Positions 53,619 through 63,324 of a stretch of DNA of 64,000 bases are shown here, piece by piece. The stretch's first letter is position 1. Each line of letters begins with the position of its first letter. Origin of the DNA: CAYYKK01 sp046351395 (GTDB lineage: Bacteria > Myxococcota_A > Polyangia > Polyangiales > Polyangiaceae); contig JAXLYP010000013.1 in NCBI GenBank assembly GCA_046351395.1, positions 1 to 64,000 on the forward strand, written 5' to 3'. The notes beneath the pieces were generated by a model. The model made no database searches. It was not told where the DNA came from and saw nothing but the letters and a program-made list of their open reading frames with translations. The translations under genes and the position numbers were made by a program.

Positions 53619-54545
53619 TCAATCCTGCTTCGGGTGGGCGAGCAGGAAGTCCAGCACCGCCTTCCGGTACGCGTCCCCCACGTCGGGGATGTGAGCGCCG
53701 CCCTGGATGGACCAGAGGGTGACGGCCGTGCCCTTCTGACAGCCCTGCGCGTAGTCCTCGATCGCCGTCTCCGCGCCCGCGATCGTCGGCACGAAGTCCT
53801 GGGCGGGGGCGTTCACGGGCGTGGGCGCGCAGCCGTCGAGCGCCGCCCAATCGAGGACTGTCTGCTTCGCGCTCGGGTAGGGGCCCGCGCCGCCCGTCCC
53901 GTCGGGGGCGCCGGCGTAGAGGATCTCGGGATCCTCCGTGCCGTGGCTCTGGAGCACGCTCACGGGGGCCGACGGCTTGCAGACCGTCGGGTCGAGCCAC
54001 ATCGCGCCGGCGAGCGAGCCGATCGCCGCGATGCGATCGGCGTGCTCACAGGCCATCCGGTAGGCCATGAACCCGCCATTGGAGTGTCCGAACAGATAAA
54101 CGCGCTTCGGATCGACGTTGTACTTCGCGGAGATCGCGTCGATGAGCGCGGTCAGCCAGCCGCTGTCGTCGACCGTGGAGCCGTAGAAATTGCAGCACGC
54201 GTCGGTCGCGTTCCAGAACTGTCTGCCCTGTTGGTCCGGCGTCCCGTCCGGCGCGACGTAGATCATCCCGCGATCGTTCGCGGGGCCCTGGAGCGCGAGG
54301 TAGAGCTCCTCGAGGTACGCGGTGACCGAATAGCCATGCAGCATGACGAGGAGCGGCGCGGGCGTCTTCCCGTCATAGCCGGGGGGCAGGTGGACCTCGG
54401 TCGAGCGGCCGTTCACCGTGAGGACGGTCGCCGCGCCCCCCGCGCCGCCGGTGCCGGTGGAGCTCGAGCTCGAGGAGGAGTCCGCGACTCCGTCGGTCCC
54501 ACACGACGTCGCGAGGAGCATGAACGCGAAGGCCCGCCTCTTCAT
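53619..54545 (-). CDS. Secreted alpha/beta-hydrolase (PHB depolymerase/feruloyl esterase-like) lipoprotein
   Basis: 308 residues. Lipobox FMLLATSC, Ser-rich linker, then PAPLLVMLHGYSVTAYLEEL (oxyanion-loop HG), QFWNATDACCNFYGSTVDDS with the characteristic Cys pair, nucleophile elbow VYLFGHSNGGFMAYRMAC, and QGGAHIPDVGDAYRKAV giving the catalytic His. LpqC/PHB depolymerase family esterase. Convergent with RidA. Confidence 0.9.
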   Translation of the reverse strand: MKRRAFAFMLLATSCGTDGVADSSSSSSSTGTGGAGGAATVLTVNGRSTEVHLPPGYDGKTPAPLLVMLHGYSVTAYLEELYLALQGPANDRGMIYVAPDGTPDQQGRQFWNATDACCNFYGSTVDDSGWLTALIDAISAKYNVDPKRVYLFGHSNGGFMAYRMACEHADRIAAIGSLAGAMWLDPTVCKPSAPVSVLQSHGTEDPEILYAGAPDGTGGAGPYPSAKQTVLDWAALDGCAPTPVNAPAQDFVPTIAGAETAIEDYAQGCQKGTAVTLWSIQGGAHIPDVGDAYRKAVLDFLLAHPKQD

Positions 54546-54579
54546 CCAGCGAGGCTATCGAATCGCGCGGCGCGCGCCA

Positions 54580-55038
54580 TCAGTTGACGCAGATGCCCGC
54601 GGGCTTGTCGCCCTTGTCGAGGAAGCAATAGCAGCCGTCGTGCCCCGCGCCGCACTTGCCCGGGCCGGGCTTGCAGTCCTTCCAGTCGCCTTCGAGCAGG
54701 CACTCGTCGATGCAGTCGGACACCTTGGTGCATGGGCAGCCCGCGTCGGGGATCTCGCACACGCATGCGTCCCGCTGACCCCCGCTGATGCCCCACGGCA
54801 CCTTCTGCCACGCTCCGCCGAGGGACCGACATTGGGGGTCGGACGTCGCCTCGCGGCACGCCTTGAAGCGCGTCACGACGTCGGCGCTCGGGTGGCACTT
54901 CGGATCCGCTTGGTCCGTGGTCTTGTCGCGCGTCTTTCCGGAGCCCGCCGCCCCTGCTCGCGTCTTCGCGTCGGAGCACGACGCGATCGCGAGCACGACG
55001 AGGGCGATCGGCAAGAGGACGAACGTTCGGGAGCGCAT
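54580..55038 (-). CDS. Cys-rich lipoprotein (152 aa), unknown
   Basis: Lipobox VLAIASC, short Lys/Thr-rich linker, then a Cys-rich mature part (PDAGCPCTKVSDCIDECLLE, GDWKDCKPGPGKCGAGHDGC), probably disulphide-bonded. No family recognised. Followed after 34 bases by the esterase lipoprotein on the same strand. Confidence 0.75.
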   Translation of the reverse strand: MRSRTFVLLPIALVVLAIASCSDAKTRAGAAGSGKTRDKTTDQADPKCHPSADVVTRFKACREATSDPQCRSLGGAWQKVPWGISGGQRDACVCEIPDAGCPCTKVSDCIDECLLEGDWKDCKPGPGKCGAGHDGCYCFLDKGDKPAGICVN

Positions 55039-55138
55039 GATTCGCCGTGGAGTCTACAGGAGCGCACGCCTCGCGCGTCGCCGCCACGATTCGACGCTCC
55101 GCCGTCAGGATCGACGGAGCTCGCCTCGAGCGACGAGG

Positions 55139-56053
55139 CTACTCACACACCGGCGCGCACTCGCCGGCGCGGCACTCGAGGCCGCTCGCGCAGTCGTCGC
55201 TGTCGTAGTAGCGCGTGCACGCGTCGCCCTGCTCGAGGCGCGGCGCGCAGAGCGGCAGGCTCCCGTCGTACGCGTTCACGCAGTAGAGCCCCGAGGCGCA
55301 CTGGCCCAACATGCACGGCTGACCCGAGGTCGGGGCCGGCAAGCACGTCTCGTCGTCTTGCGGCGAGCCCCCGTTCGGCGCGTCCGCGTTGCCGCAGACG
55401 AGCCCCGGCGCGCATTCACCGTCGACGATCATGCCGTTCGAAATCCCGCAGATCGCGCCGGCGGTCAGCTTCGCCGGGGCGCACACGCCCGCTTGGCTGC
55501 AGTACTGGCCTTCTCCGCAGAGGTACGGGTGGAGGAAGCAGTTGGACGGGTCCGGGATCTCGCATTTCCCCGTCGTCCCATCGCAGGTGGTGCCGGCGGC
55601 GCAGGTCCACGAGAACACGCACGCCTCCCCGAGCGCGAGGTGGGGGCGGCAATGTCCGTTCGTGAAGCTGCCATCGTCCGGGGCGCAGTAGAGCTCGTCG
55701 TCGCAATCCCCGAAATCCGTGCCCTTCGGGCCGACGGCGCACGCGTCCCCGACGTCCTTCTTGTTCGTCTTGCACACGGACGACACACAGGAGGCCGAGC
55801 GCGCGCACGCCAGGTCCTGCCCATCACACGCCTCGCCCAGCGCGACGAGCGTCACGCACGTACCGCACTGGCCCTGATCCGGATCGGCGCTGCATCGCGC
55901 GCTCGCGCATTGGGCGTCGAAGCCGCACGCCTCGCCGAGCGGACTCATCGTCTGCTGGTGGGCTGGGGGCGTCTCGACGATGGATCCGCACGCGACCGCG
56001 AAGAGAGGGAGGAGCGAAGGGAGGAAGAGGTGAAGAGCTCGAGCAGAGTTCAT
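55139..56053 (-). CDS. Cys-rich lipoprotein with Dickkopf-like repeats
   Basis: 304 residues from ATG 56053. Lipobox PLFAVAC. About ten repeats of the pattern G.xC...C.S..C....G.C (GEACGFDAQCASARCSADPD, ALGEACVFSWTCAAGTTCDG, SGQPCMLGQCASGLYCVNAY), found in many myxobacterial surface lipoproteins. Ends ECAPVCE. A -24/-12-like element and three GGTTACC-type sites lie upstream (56068-56173), so it may be controlled by the adjacent sigma-54 activator. Confidence 0.8.
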   Translation of the reverse strand: MNSARALHLFLPSLLPLFAVACGSIVETPPAHQQTMSPLGEACGFDAQCASARCSADPDQGQCGTCVTLVALGEACDGQDLACARSASCVSSVCKTNKKDVGDACAVGPKGTDFGDCDDELYCAPDDGSFTNGHCRPHLALGEACVFSWTCAAGTTCDGTTGKCEIPDPSNCFLHPYLCGEGQYCSQAGVCAPAKLTAGAICGISNGMIVDGECAPGLVCGNADAPNGGSPQDDETCLPAPTSGQPCMLGQCASGLYCVNAYDGSLPLCAPRLEQGDACTRYYDSDDCASGLECRAGECAPVCE

Positions 56054-56067
56054 GGTTGCCCGCTCGA

Positions 56068-56173
56068 GCAAGCAGCAGACCAGCCTGAAATTAGGCCGAA
56101 AAGCTGCCTCTTGGGCCTCAGGGATGCGCGCGGTTACCCCTTTGCAGACCGCAGAGTAACCATTTCAGTTACC
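56068..56173 (-). promoter_or_regulatory. Possible sigma-54 promoter with GGTTACC sites
   Basis: On the minus strand TGGTCTGCTGCTTGC (56082-56068) has GG and GC ten bases apart, matching sigma-54 spacing; the -24 box is weak (TGGTCT). Upstream are GGTTACC (56132-56138), GTAACC (56156-56161) and GTTACC (56168-56173). The start codon at 56053 leaves a very short leader. Confidence 0.45.
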
Positions 56174-56234
56174 ACTCCGCCACGAGTGTTCGAGATCGGT
56201 CGGCGAACCGCGTCCCAGCGCCGTCGCGCGTGCG

Positions 56235-57317
56235 TCATCGCGGGAACGCCTGCAGCGTCACGTCCGCCGCGTTGGTGCCGGTGCCGAGGAGCGTCACCGA
56301 GTCGCTCGCCGTGGGGCCGATGACCAGGGCCCCCGGGAGGTTGGCGACGGTCTCCGGCACGGTGGTGGAGGTCGCGGTCGCGACCTCGAGCCGGAGGAGC
56401 GCGATGCCTGACGAGGTGTCGATCCAGTCGACGAACGCCCCGCGCGCGACGGGCCGCAGGTAGATGCTCGTCGTGATGTGCGACGCGGTGAAATCGCTCG
56501 TACCGTCGCCGACGAGATCGCCGAGGACGAGCTCGAACGCGCTGAATTTCGGCTCCGGGTGGACGAGGTTCCAGTCGAGGTAAGCGATCTTGTCGTCCGC
56601 GCCGAGCATGGGGAACGCCTGTTTTCCAGGCTTCTTGCGCGTCGTCCGCGTGCCCGACCGCCGATCGAGGAGCACGATGTCCGCCGCGTCGTTGCCGTCG
56701 ACGTCGAAGACGCCGGTCGGTCCCTCGCTGAAGTCGCTCCACGCGACGTGCGTCGACGACACGTCGGGGAAGCGCCGTTGCCCGGGGCCGTTCGTGAGCT
56801 CCACCACGGATCGAGCGTCGACGTCGTACAGGAAGACGTCGCTGTCGCTCGCGTCACCCGGCGCACGAAAGCCGGTGAAGACCACGGCTCGACCGCTCAC
56901 GCGCGGCTCTCTCGCGTGATCGAACGGCCCGGTGATGGTGTCGATCGCGTCGCCGACGCGGACGCGGATGACCCCTGTCGCGCGCGCCTCCCACGCCACG
57001 ACGTCGCCCGAGATCGCCGGTCGCGCGGGGGACTCGCTCGCGGGCGAGAGCTCCGTCTCGACGCCCGATTCGAGGTCGCGCAGCACGAGGTGCCCCGGCG
57101 CGTCGGCGGCCCCGGCGCGCGCCACATACACGAGCGAGCAGCCGTCGATGGCGTAGGGGGCGTAGCCCAGATCCTCGTTCGAGACCGACACCGCGTCCTC
57201 CGCGAGCGCGACTCCCTCCACGCCGCTCGACGCGCACGCTCCTCCAACGCGGTCGTCGGACGACGACGCGCACCCAGCGACTGCCAGGGAGATCAGCCAA
57301 CCTAGGGCTCTCTTCAT
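56235..57317 (-). CDS. TolB-like beta-propeller lipoprotein
   Basis: 360 residues from ATG 57317, overlapping the sigma-54 activator stop (ATGA). Lipobox SLAVAGC; then repeated blades of the TolB type: GHLVLRDLESGVETELSPAS, ARPAISGDVVAWEARATGVI, REPRVSGRAVVFTGFRAPGD, DVFLYDVDARSVVELTNGPG, RRFPDVSSTHVAWSDFSEGP. No enzyme motif. Third gene of the operon 63112-56235; an output or sensor of the regulator. Confidence 0.8.
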   Translation of the reverse strand: MKRALGWLISLAVAGCASSSDDRVGGACASSGVEGVALAEDAVSVSNEDLGYAPYAIDGCSLVYVARAGAADAPGHLVLRDLESGVETELSPASESPARPAISGDVVAWEARATGVIRVRVGDAIDTITGPFDHAREPRVSGRAVVFTGFRAPGDASDSDVFLYDVDARSVVELTNGPGQRRFPDVSSTHVAWSDFSEGPTGVFDVDGNDAADIVLLDRRSGTRTTRKKPGKQAFPMLGADDKIAYLDWNLVHPEPKFSAFELVLGDLVGDGTSDFTASHITTSIYLRPVARGAFVDWIDTSSGIALLRLEVATATSTTVPETVANLPGALVIGPTASDSVTLLGTGTNAADVTLQAFPR

Positions 57318-60300
57318 GCCGCACCTTCTCCGCGCTTCTCTCTCATTCCCAACCGAACCATGCGCTTCTTCAGTCCGTGGCGCGTGAGCCCGAGGTGGGC
57401 CGCGGCGCGGCTGATGTTGCCACCGGTCGCCGTCAGCGCGCGATGGACCTCGTCGCGCTCGCTCTCGTCGCGTCTGCCTCGGGTCGGACGCGGAGGCTCG
57501 GGGCTCGCCCTGCGCCGCCGGAACTCGCGCGGGAGATGCTCGAGGCCGATCTCCTTCACGCCCGAGAGACACAACCGATCGACGAGGTGCTCGAGCTCCC
57601 GGACGTTGCCGGGCCAGTCGTGGTGCGTGAGCGCGTCGAGGGCGCCGCTCGAGAGCGACACGCGCAGCCCCGATCGCTGGGACGCGCGCGCGAGGAAGCG
57701 ATCGACGATCTCGGGGATGTCCTCCCTGCGCTCGCGGAGCGGGGGGATGACGATCTCGACGGTGTTGAGACGGTAGAGGAGATCACGCCGGAACCCGCCC
57801 GCGGCCGCGAGCGCGCCGAGGTCGCGGTTCGTCGCGGCGACGACGCGGACGTCGAACGGCACATCGACGTCGCTCCCGACGGGCCGGTAGCGCCGCTCCT
57901 GCAGCACGCGGAGCAGGGTGGCTTGCCGCGGCAGCGGGAGCTCCGCGACCTCGTCGAGGAAGAACGTCCCGCCCTCGGCGCGCGCGAGGAGCCCCGTTCG
58001 GGCGCGATCGGCGCCGGTGAACGAGCCGCGCACGTGACCGAAGAGCTCGGCCTCGAAGAGCGTGTCGGGGATCGCGCCGCAGTTGACCGCGACGAATGGG
58101 CGATCCGCGCGCGCCCCATGATCGTGGAGCGCGCGCGCGAAGAGCTCCTTCCCGACGCCCGTCTCCCCCGTGATGAGGACCGGCACGTCCCCGCCGAGGG
58201 CGATGTCGAGCCGCGCAAGCGCGCGGCGCAACGCGTGGCTCTTCCCCGAGATCGCCCCGAACACGCGGTGTCGCCCGGGCGTCGGGAGGACCGTCGTGAG
58301 GTCGATGTCCTTGCCGATCTCCGCGAGCGCATGCGGGCGCGAGTTCGGCGTGGACACGAGCTCCTCGGGCGGTGGACGGTCGGAGGTCGGCGCGTCCGCC
58401 GCGGTCTGCGCGGGGGGAACCGGCGTGAGCGTCCGGAGCGCGAGCCCGGCGGCGATCGCCCAGCGCTCGAGCACCCCCCGAGTGAGCCCGTCGAACGCGG
58501 TCACGACGAACCGGTGCTCGAGGACGATGACCGCGCGTGGCGCGCCCACCGTGGCGGGGGCCGCGATCGCGACCTTCGCTCCGAGCTTCGCGTCACGTTC
58601 GAGCAGCGGCCCGTCCCGCGCGACGGCGAGCGCGACGAGCGCCTCTGGAGCGCGTCGGCGCGCCTCGGAGATCGGCAGCCCGTCCAGATCGGCGGCCCAC
58701 ACTCCGGAGATGGAGCCCCCTTGCTCGACCGCGCAGAGGAAGGCCCGCTCGGCGCCCGCGTCGCGCGCGAGCGCCGCAGCGACGAGCTCGGCGCTGCCCG
58801 AGGCACCCGCGGCGATCGCGCGGAGCGCGTCCCACACCGGCCCGAGCACCTCCTCCGACGCGCGCGCGATCACGGGCCGATCATAGCGCGCGTGGCGCCG
58901 AGACCTCGCCGCGCCGAGCGCGTGGGCGGCGCCCTCCTCGGCGTCGCGGAGCCCCGCGCGACGCGCGACGCGCAGCGCTCGAACGGCGAGGCGCGCGGCC
59001 GTGATCCTGTCCACGGGGAGCGTGGCGAGTGCGGCCTCGCTCGCGAGGGTCAGCGCGCGCGCGTCGACGAGGGGATCGCCGCTCCGCGCGCCGGCGTCGA
59101 TCGCGTCGATCGCGGCTCGGGCAGCCGGACCGTCCCGTTCGAGGAGCGCGATCTGTGCGCGGAGGAGCCCCAAATCGGCTCGGATCGTGCCGGGCAGCGT
59201 GTCGGCGATCGCCTCGGCCTCGCGAACCAAGTCACGCGCTCGGCGCGGGTTCGCGGCACGAACCGCGACGTCGGCGCGCGCCGCGAGCACCCACCCGAGC
59301 CCCTGCGTCTGCCCGAGCGAACGCGCGAGCCGCTCGGCCTCGGCGAGCGCCGCGTCCGCGCGCTCGAGCTCCCCGAGCCGCGCGAGGGACAGGCCGAGGT
59401 TGAGCAGGCACGCGCGCGCGCCGCTCCGATCCCCGAGCCGCCGCTTCTCCGCGAGCGCGCGCTCGAACGCGCGCGCCGCCCGATTCGCGTCGCCTCCGTA
59501 GAGCGCGACGACGCCGAGGTTGTGATCGACGCGCGCCACCTCCTCGCGATCGTCGAGGGGCAGCGACGCGAAGCGCGCGCTCGCGTCCTCGAGCGCCTCG
59601 CGTGCCTCGTCGTACCGGGAGAGGAACAGCGCGACGATCCCCGTCGTGGCCTGCGCGAGCGCCTCCTCTCTCTCTCCTCCGCGGGCGAGAGCGATCGCGT
59701 CACGGACCAGCGCATCGGCGCGCTCCTTGTCGCCCGCGCGCGCGGCGGCCTCGGCGCGTCGACGAAGGGCGGCGAGCGCGACCGCAGGCGATGTTTCTGC
59801 GAGCTCCGTCAGGTAGTCGAGCACCTCTGGGTGCGACGCGGACGCCCCGAGTCGCGGAGCAGCCGCTCGAGCTCGAGCATGCTCGCCGGATCGCGGCGCG
59901 CGGGATCTCGCGAGAGCAAGAGCAGCGCCTCGATCTGCGCTGCCGTTCGGCCCTCGAGCTTCGCGCGCTGCCGCGCCCGCTCGAGGAGCACCGCGCCCTG
60001 CGCGCTCACCTCCGTCGTCCCGAGGGCGAGGAGGGAAGCCACGCTCGACGCGGCGCTCTCGAGCATCGCGCGCGTGAGCTCGGCGCGCGGCGTGACGTCC
60101 TGGAGCGCCGCTGCGAGGCCCGGGCCGAGGGCCGGATCGACCAGCGCGATCTCGAGCGTGGCGTCGGCGTAGCGGCGCGAAACCAGCGCTCGAGCGACGA
60201 GCTCGCCCATCCCTCTTGCGAAGCGCGCTGCACCGAGCGCGCGCTCGAGCACGTCGACGGGCGCCGCCCCCGCTGCGCTGGCGACCGCGCCGAGGACGGC

Positions 60301-61712
60301 CCTCGCGTCGGCCGTGAGGCTCACGATCGCGCCCGCGGCGGTGTCCCGATCGAGCGGGATCGCGCCCGTCGAGGCGACGATCCAACCCGGCACGCCACGA
60401 GCGGTCGGGAGGTCCGAGCGCGCCGCGCCGACGGTCGCTGCGAGGGCCGTGGCCTCGTCCTCCGAGAGCGGGCCGAGCGCGATCGCAGTCGCGCCGAGCG
60501 GCGCTTGGCGCGCCACCGCGAGGATCTCGAGATCGCTCGGTCGGTCGCCGCGACAACGGTAGAGGTCGAGAGCGCTCGCGAGATCCGCGCCGTCCGCGTG
60601 AAGATCGTCGAGGATGAGGAGCGGCGCCACGGCCCGATCGTGCGCGCGGAAGAGGAACGGAACCTCCTCCGTCGGCGCCCGCAGCCACGCGACCAGCGCG
60701 GCGCGGCGCCCGCCCTCGTTCGGCGAGATCCAGCGCGCCTCGCGGCCCGAGAGGAGCGCGCGCGTGAAGACCTCGCGCGCGAGGAACGTCTTGCCGATCC
60801 CCGCGGGCCCGACGACGTACGTGACGGCCCGCGGCTTCGGAGCGCCGAGCTCCCTGAGCTCCGCGACGCGACCCACGATGGTCACGGGTGGGGGCTTCGC
60901 TCGTGAGTGCCCCTCTTGTGGGGGCCTCGCGGGAGAGGAGCGGCCGAGCGCGAGGAGGACGTCGGCGGCGCTCGCCGGGCGGTCCGCGGGGGAGTCCGAG
61001 GTGAGGGACGCGATCAGATCCACGAGGCTCGGCGGGAGCCACGGTGCGGAGCTCTCCGTCGACGCGACGGACCGCGGATCCCCGCCGACCAGCGCGATCG
61101 CCGTCGCGCCGAGGGAGTAGAGATCCCCACGAGGCGTGGGCGGACCTCCTCGCGCGCGCTCGGGCGGCGCGAACGCCGGCGTGAGCGCGCCGTCTCCGCG
61201 CCAGACGTCGTCGAAGCGCGACACGGCGGCGCCCAAATCAAGAGCGTGATCCGCCCGCTGGGGACGTCCACGCGCACGTGCGCCGGCTTGACGTCCCCGT
61301 GCGCGATGCCGACGGCGTGCATCCCACCGAGCGTGATCGCGACTCCCGCGATCACCGACACCAGCCTTCGCACGCGATCCGGGATGCTGGGCGGCGTCAC
61401 CTCACCCGCGCCTTCGAGCCAGGCGCGCGCCTCCGGCCCGTCGACGAGATCTTCGACGAGGAAGAGCTCGCCCGTCGCGCTGCGCGCGAGGTCGTGCGCG
61501 CGGACGAGCCCGGGGATCAGCGCGCGCCGCAAGATCGCGAGCTCGGCGCGGAGCGTCTCCTCACGCTCCCCGCGGACGTGGAGGACCTTCGCGGCGAGGC
61601 GTCGGTCGGGCTCCTCGCGATCGACCACGCGCAGCACGGAGCCCTCTCCTCCGCGCCCGATCTGATCGAGCACCTCGTAGCGCGGGTGGACGATGAGGGC
61701 GCGTCGGGACAT
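57314..61712 (-). pseudogene. Kinase-AAA-TPR-GAF-sigma-54 activator fusion, two frameshifts
   Basis: ATG 61712. Order: Ser/Thr kinase-like domain (YEVLDQIGRGGEGSVLRVVD, AAKVLH, AVGIAHGDVKPAHVRVD with HGD for HRD, DLGAAVSRFDD), AAA ATPase (TYVVGPAGIGKTFLAREVFT), TPR-like helices (VDHNLGVVALYGGDANRAAR), GAF-like domain, sigma-54 AAA+ (ITGETGVGKELFARALHDHG, VRGSFTGADRART with GSFTGA for GAFTGA, GGTFFLDEVAELP) and a Fis-type HTH (NISRAAAHLGLTRHGLKKRM). The frame breaks near 61235 (before DLGAAVS) and near 59815 (in GGGG before SASHPEVLDYL). The second fits a missing G, so the gene may be intact. Confidence 0.82.
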
Positions 61713-63112
61713 CACTCGCCCGACATGCCTCGCGTGTCGGCGCTCTCGATGTCGCGGAGGAACGACGCGCCGAGCTGAGGATCCCCCGCGAGGGCGAGCG
61801 CCCGACGAAGGCGAGGCTCGGCGAACCGCCCGAGCGCGACGAAGTGCGCCTCTCCGGCGGGCGCCGTCCCCGGATCGGCGAGCCGCTTCGCGGCTTCGAC
61901 GTCCGACGCTTCGAGCTCCGGCGAGAGGATCTCGACGCGGATCATCATCATGCGGACCGTCTTCGCGGGGGTCGGCGAAATCGTCAAGGGGATAGACGAA
62001 TCGGTCCACGCCTGCGGGATCAAGTAGAGGACGCGCGTCCCGGGCGTCCGGAACCACTGCCGCTTCCACGTGTTCACCATCGCGACGGACTCGTCATGAT
62101 AGAGGCCCGTCGCGTCGATCGCCTTCTCGACCTCCTCGCCCAGCGTGGTCGCGAACGAGTCGAGATCCGCGGCGTCGTCCAGCGACGGGACTTGCCCCTC
62201 GATCGACGACGCGGGCGCGAGCGGCGCCGCGGTGGTCACGAACGCGCCGCGGTCCCCGTCGACGTGGATCAGGAACGCACGGGGGATCGCGGCCCCGTAG
62301 TGGTTCGCGACCCGCACCACCCCTCCGACCTCCGCCGTGACGGTCACGGGGAGCTCGAAGTTGCCGAGCCCTCGGTAAAAGAGGAACTTCTCCGCCTGCG
62401 CGCCGCCGGGCGCAGAGGCGAAGCGCACGGGGTTCGATGCGACATCGCGAGCGAACGACCACGTGAACTCGTCGAGCGGCGCGTCCGAAAGCGCGGGCGC
62501 TGCCGCGCGATCGAGGACCTCGACCTCGCCCCAGTCGAGCAGGCCATCGGCGACCGAGGTGTAGTCCGCCCTGCACTGCTCCGAGTTGAACGGGGTCGTC
62601 AGATCGAACACCGGATCATGCCACGCGGTGCTCGCGCCGCCCGAGGTCGGTCCGATGATCGCGGGCGTGAACCGCTGCACGGCGGGGTACCACTGCGTGA
62701 AGACACCTCGCGGGAAGGCGACCGCGGCGGTCACCTTCCGCGGGACGTCCGAGTAGAAGTACGTGACGGGGGTCTCCATCTTCACTTCGACCGAGCTCTC
62801 GGGCGTGGCCTTTCCGCCGCTCACGCGGTCGTAGACGAACGCCGGGAGATCCTCCTGCTCGTGGTGGAGCCCCCGCTGGAGCGATCCGTCGGAGCCGACG
62901 ACGACCGTGTCCGTGCCCCACTCGTGGACGACGAAGCCATGCCCGTCGTATGCGCTCGCGTCGACGTCGGCGATGGGCTCGGTGGTCCATGAGAGCGTCG
63001 CCTCGGTGCGAGGGCGGTCGCTCCGCGGGTCGACGAGGGTGATCTCGCTGCAGCCGAGCTGCACGAGGGCAAGAGCGGTGAGGGACGTGAACGCAAGCGA
63101 CTGGGTTACCAT
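61712..63112 (-). CDS. Large secreted lipoprotein, first gene of the sigma-54 regulator operon
   Basis: 466 residues from ATG 63112 (MVTQSLAFTSLTALALVQLGC). Lipobox LVQLGC. Segments VTYFYSDVPRKVTAAVAFPR, ELPVTVTAEVGGVVRVANHY and VLYLIPQAWTDSSIPLTISP are beta-strand rich; the tail is helical (EPRLRRALALAGDPQLGASF). No domain recognised. The stop overlaps the regulator start (TGATG). Preceded by a sigma-54 promoter. Confidence 0.78.
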   Translation of the reverse strand: MVTQSLAFTSLTALALVQLGCSEITLVDPRSDRPRTEATLSWTTEPIADVDASAYDGHGFVVHEWGTDTVVVGSDGSLQRGLHHEQEDLPAFVYDRVSGGKATPESSVEVKMETPVTYFYSDVPRKVTAAVAFPRGVFTQWYPAVQRFTPAIIGPTSGGASTAWHDPVFDLTTPFNSEQCRADYTSVADGLLDWGEVEVLDRAAAPALSDAPLDEFTWSFARDVASNPVRFASAPGGAQAEKFLFYRGLGNFELPVTVTAEVGGVVRVANHYGAAIPRAFLIHVDGDRGAFVTTAAPLAPASSIEGQVPSLDDAADLDSFATTLGEEVEKAIDATGLYHDESVAMVNTWKRQWFRTPGTRVLYLIPQAWTDSSIPLTISPTPAKTVRMMMIRVEILSPELEASDVEAAKRLADPGTAPAGEAHFVALGRFAEPRLRRALALAGDPQLGASFLRDIESADTRGMSGE

Positions 63113-63136
63113 GTGGTTCCTCCGCCGCCCCGCTGA

Positions 63137-63251
63137 GCGAGACTCGTGCCACCCAGCTGGGACACCGAGTCCCACGACCTTGGCCGCGAAATTGCGCAAA
63201 CCCCTGCACCCAGATTCGTTTGATGGCCCTTCGGCGGGTTACCGGGTTACC
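63137..63251 (-). promoter_or_regulatory. Sigma-54 promoter with tandem GGGTTACC sites
   Basis: Minus strand TGGCACGAGTCTCGC (63151-63137): perfect -24 TGGCAC and GC ten bases after GG (-12 TCGCT for TTGCA). The transcript should start near 63125, 13 bases before the ATG at 63112. Plus-strand GGGTTACCGGGTTACC (63236-63251) is a perfect tandem repeat about 100 bases upstream, where sigma-54 activators usually bind. Confidence 0.72.
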
Positions 63252-63292
63252 AGTTGGAAACCCGAATCTCACGGCCGACGGCCGCCGTCCGA

Positions 63293-63324
63293 CCTAGAGC
63301 GACAAACAGGGTTGTCGCTCTAGG
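63293..63324. terminator. Perfect 13-bp hairpin overlapping a stop codon
   Basis: CCTAGAGCGACAA ACAGGG TTGTCGCTCTAGG; the minus-strand stop TAG at 63322-63320 lies in the stem. No U run follows on either strand, so it may stabilise 3' ends or act with Rho. It separates the two operons. Confidence 0.6.
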
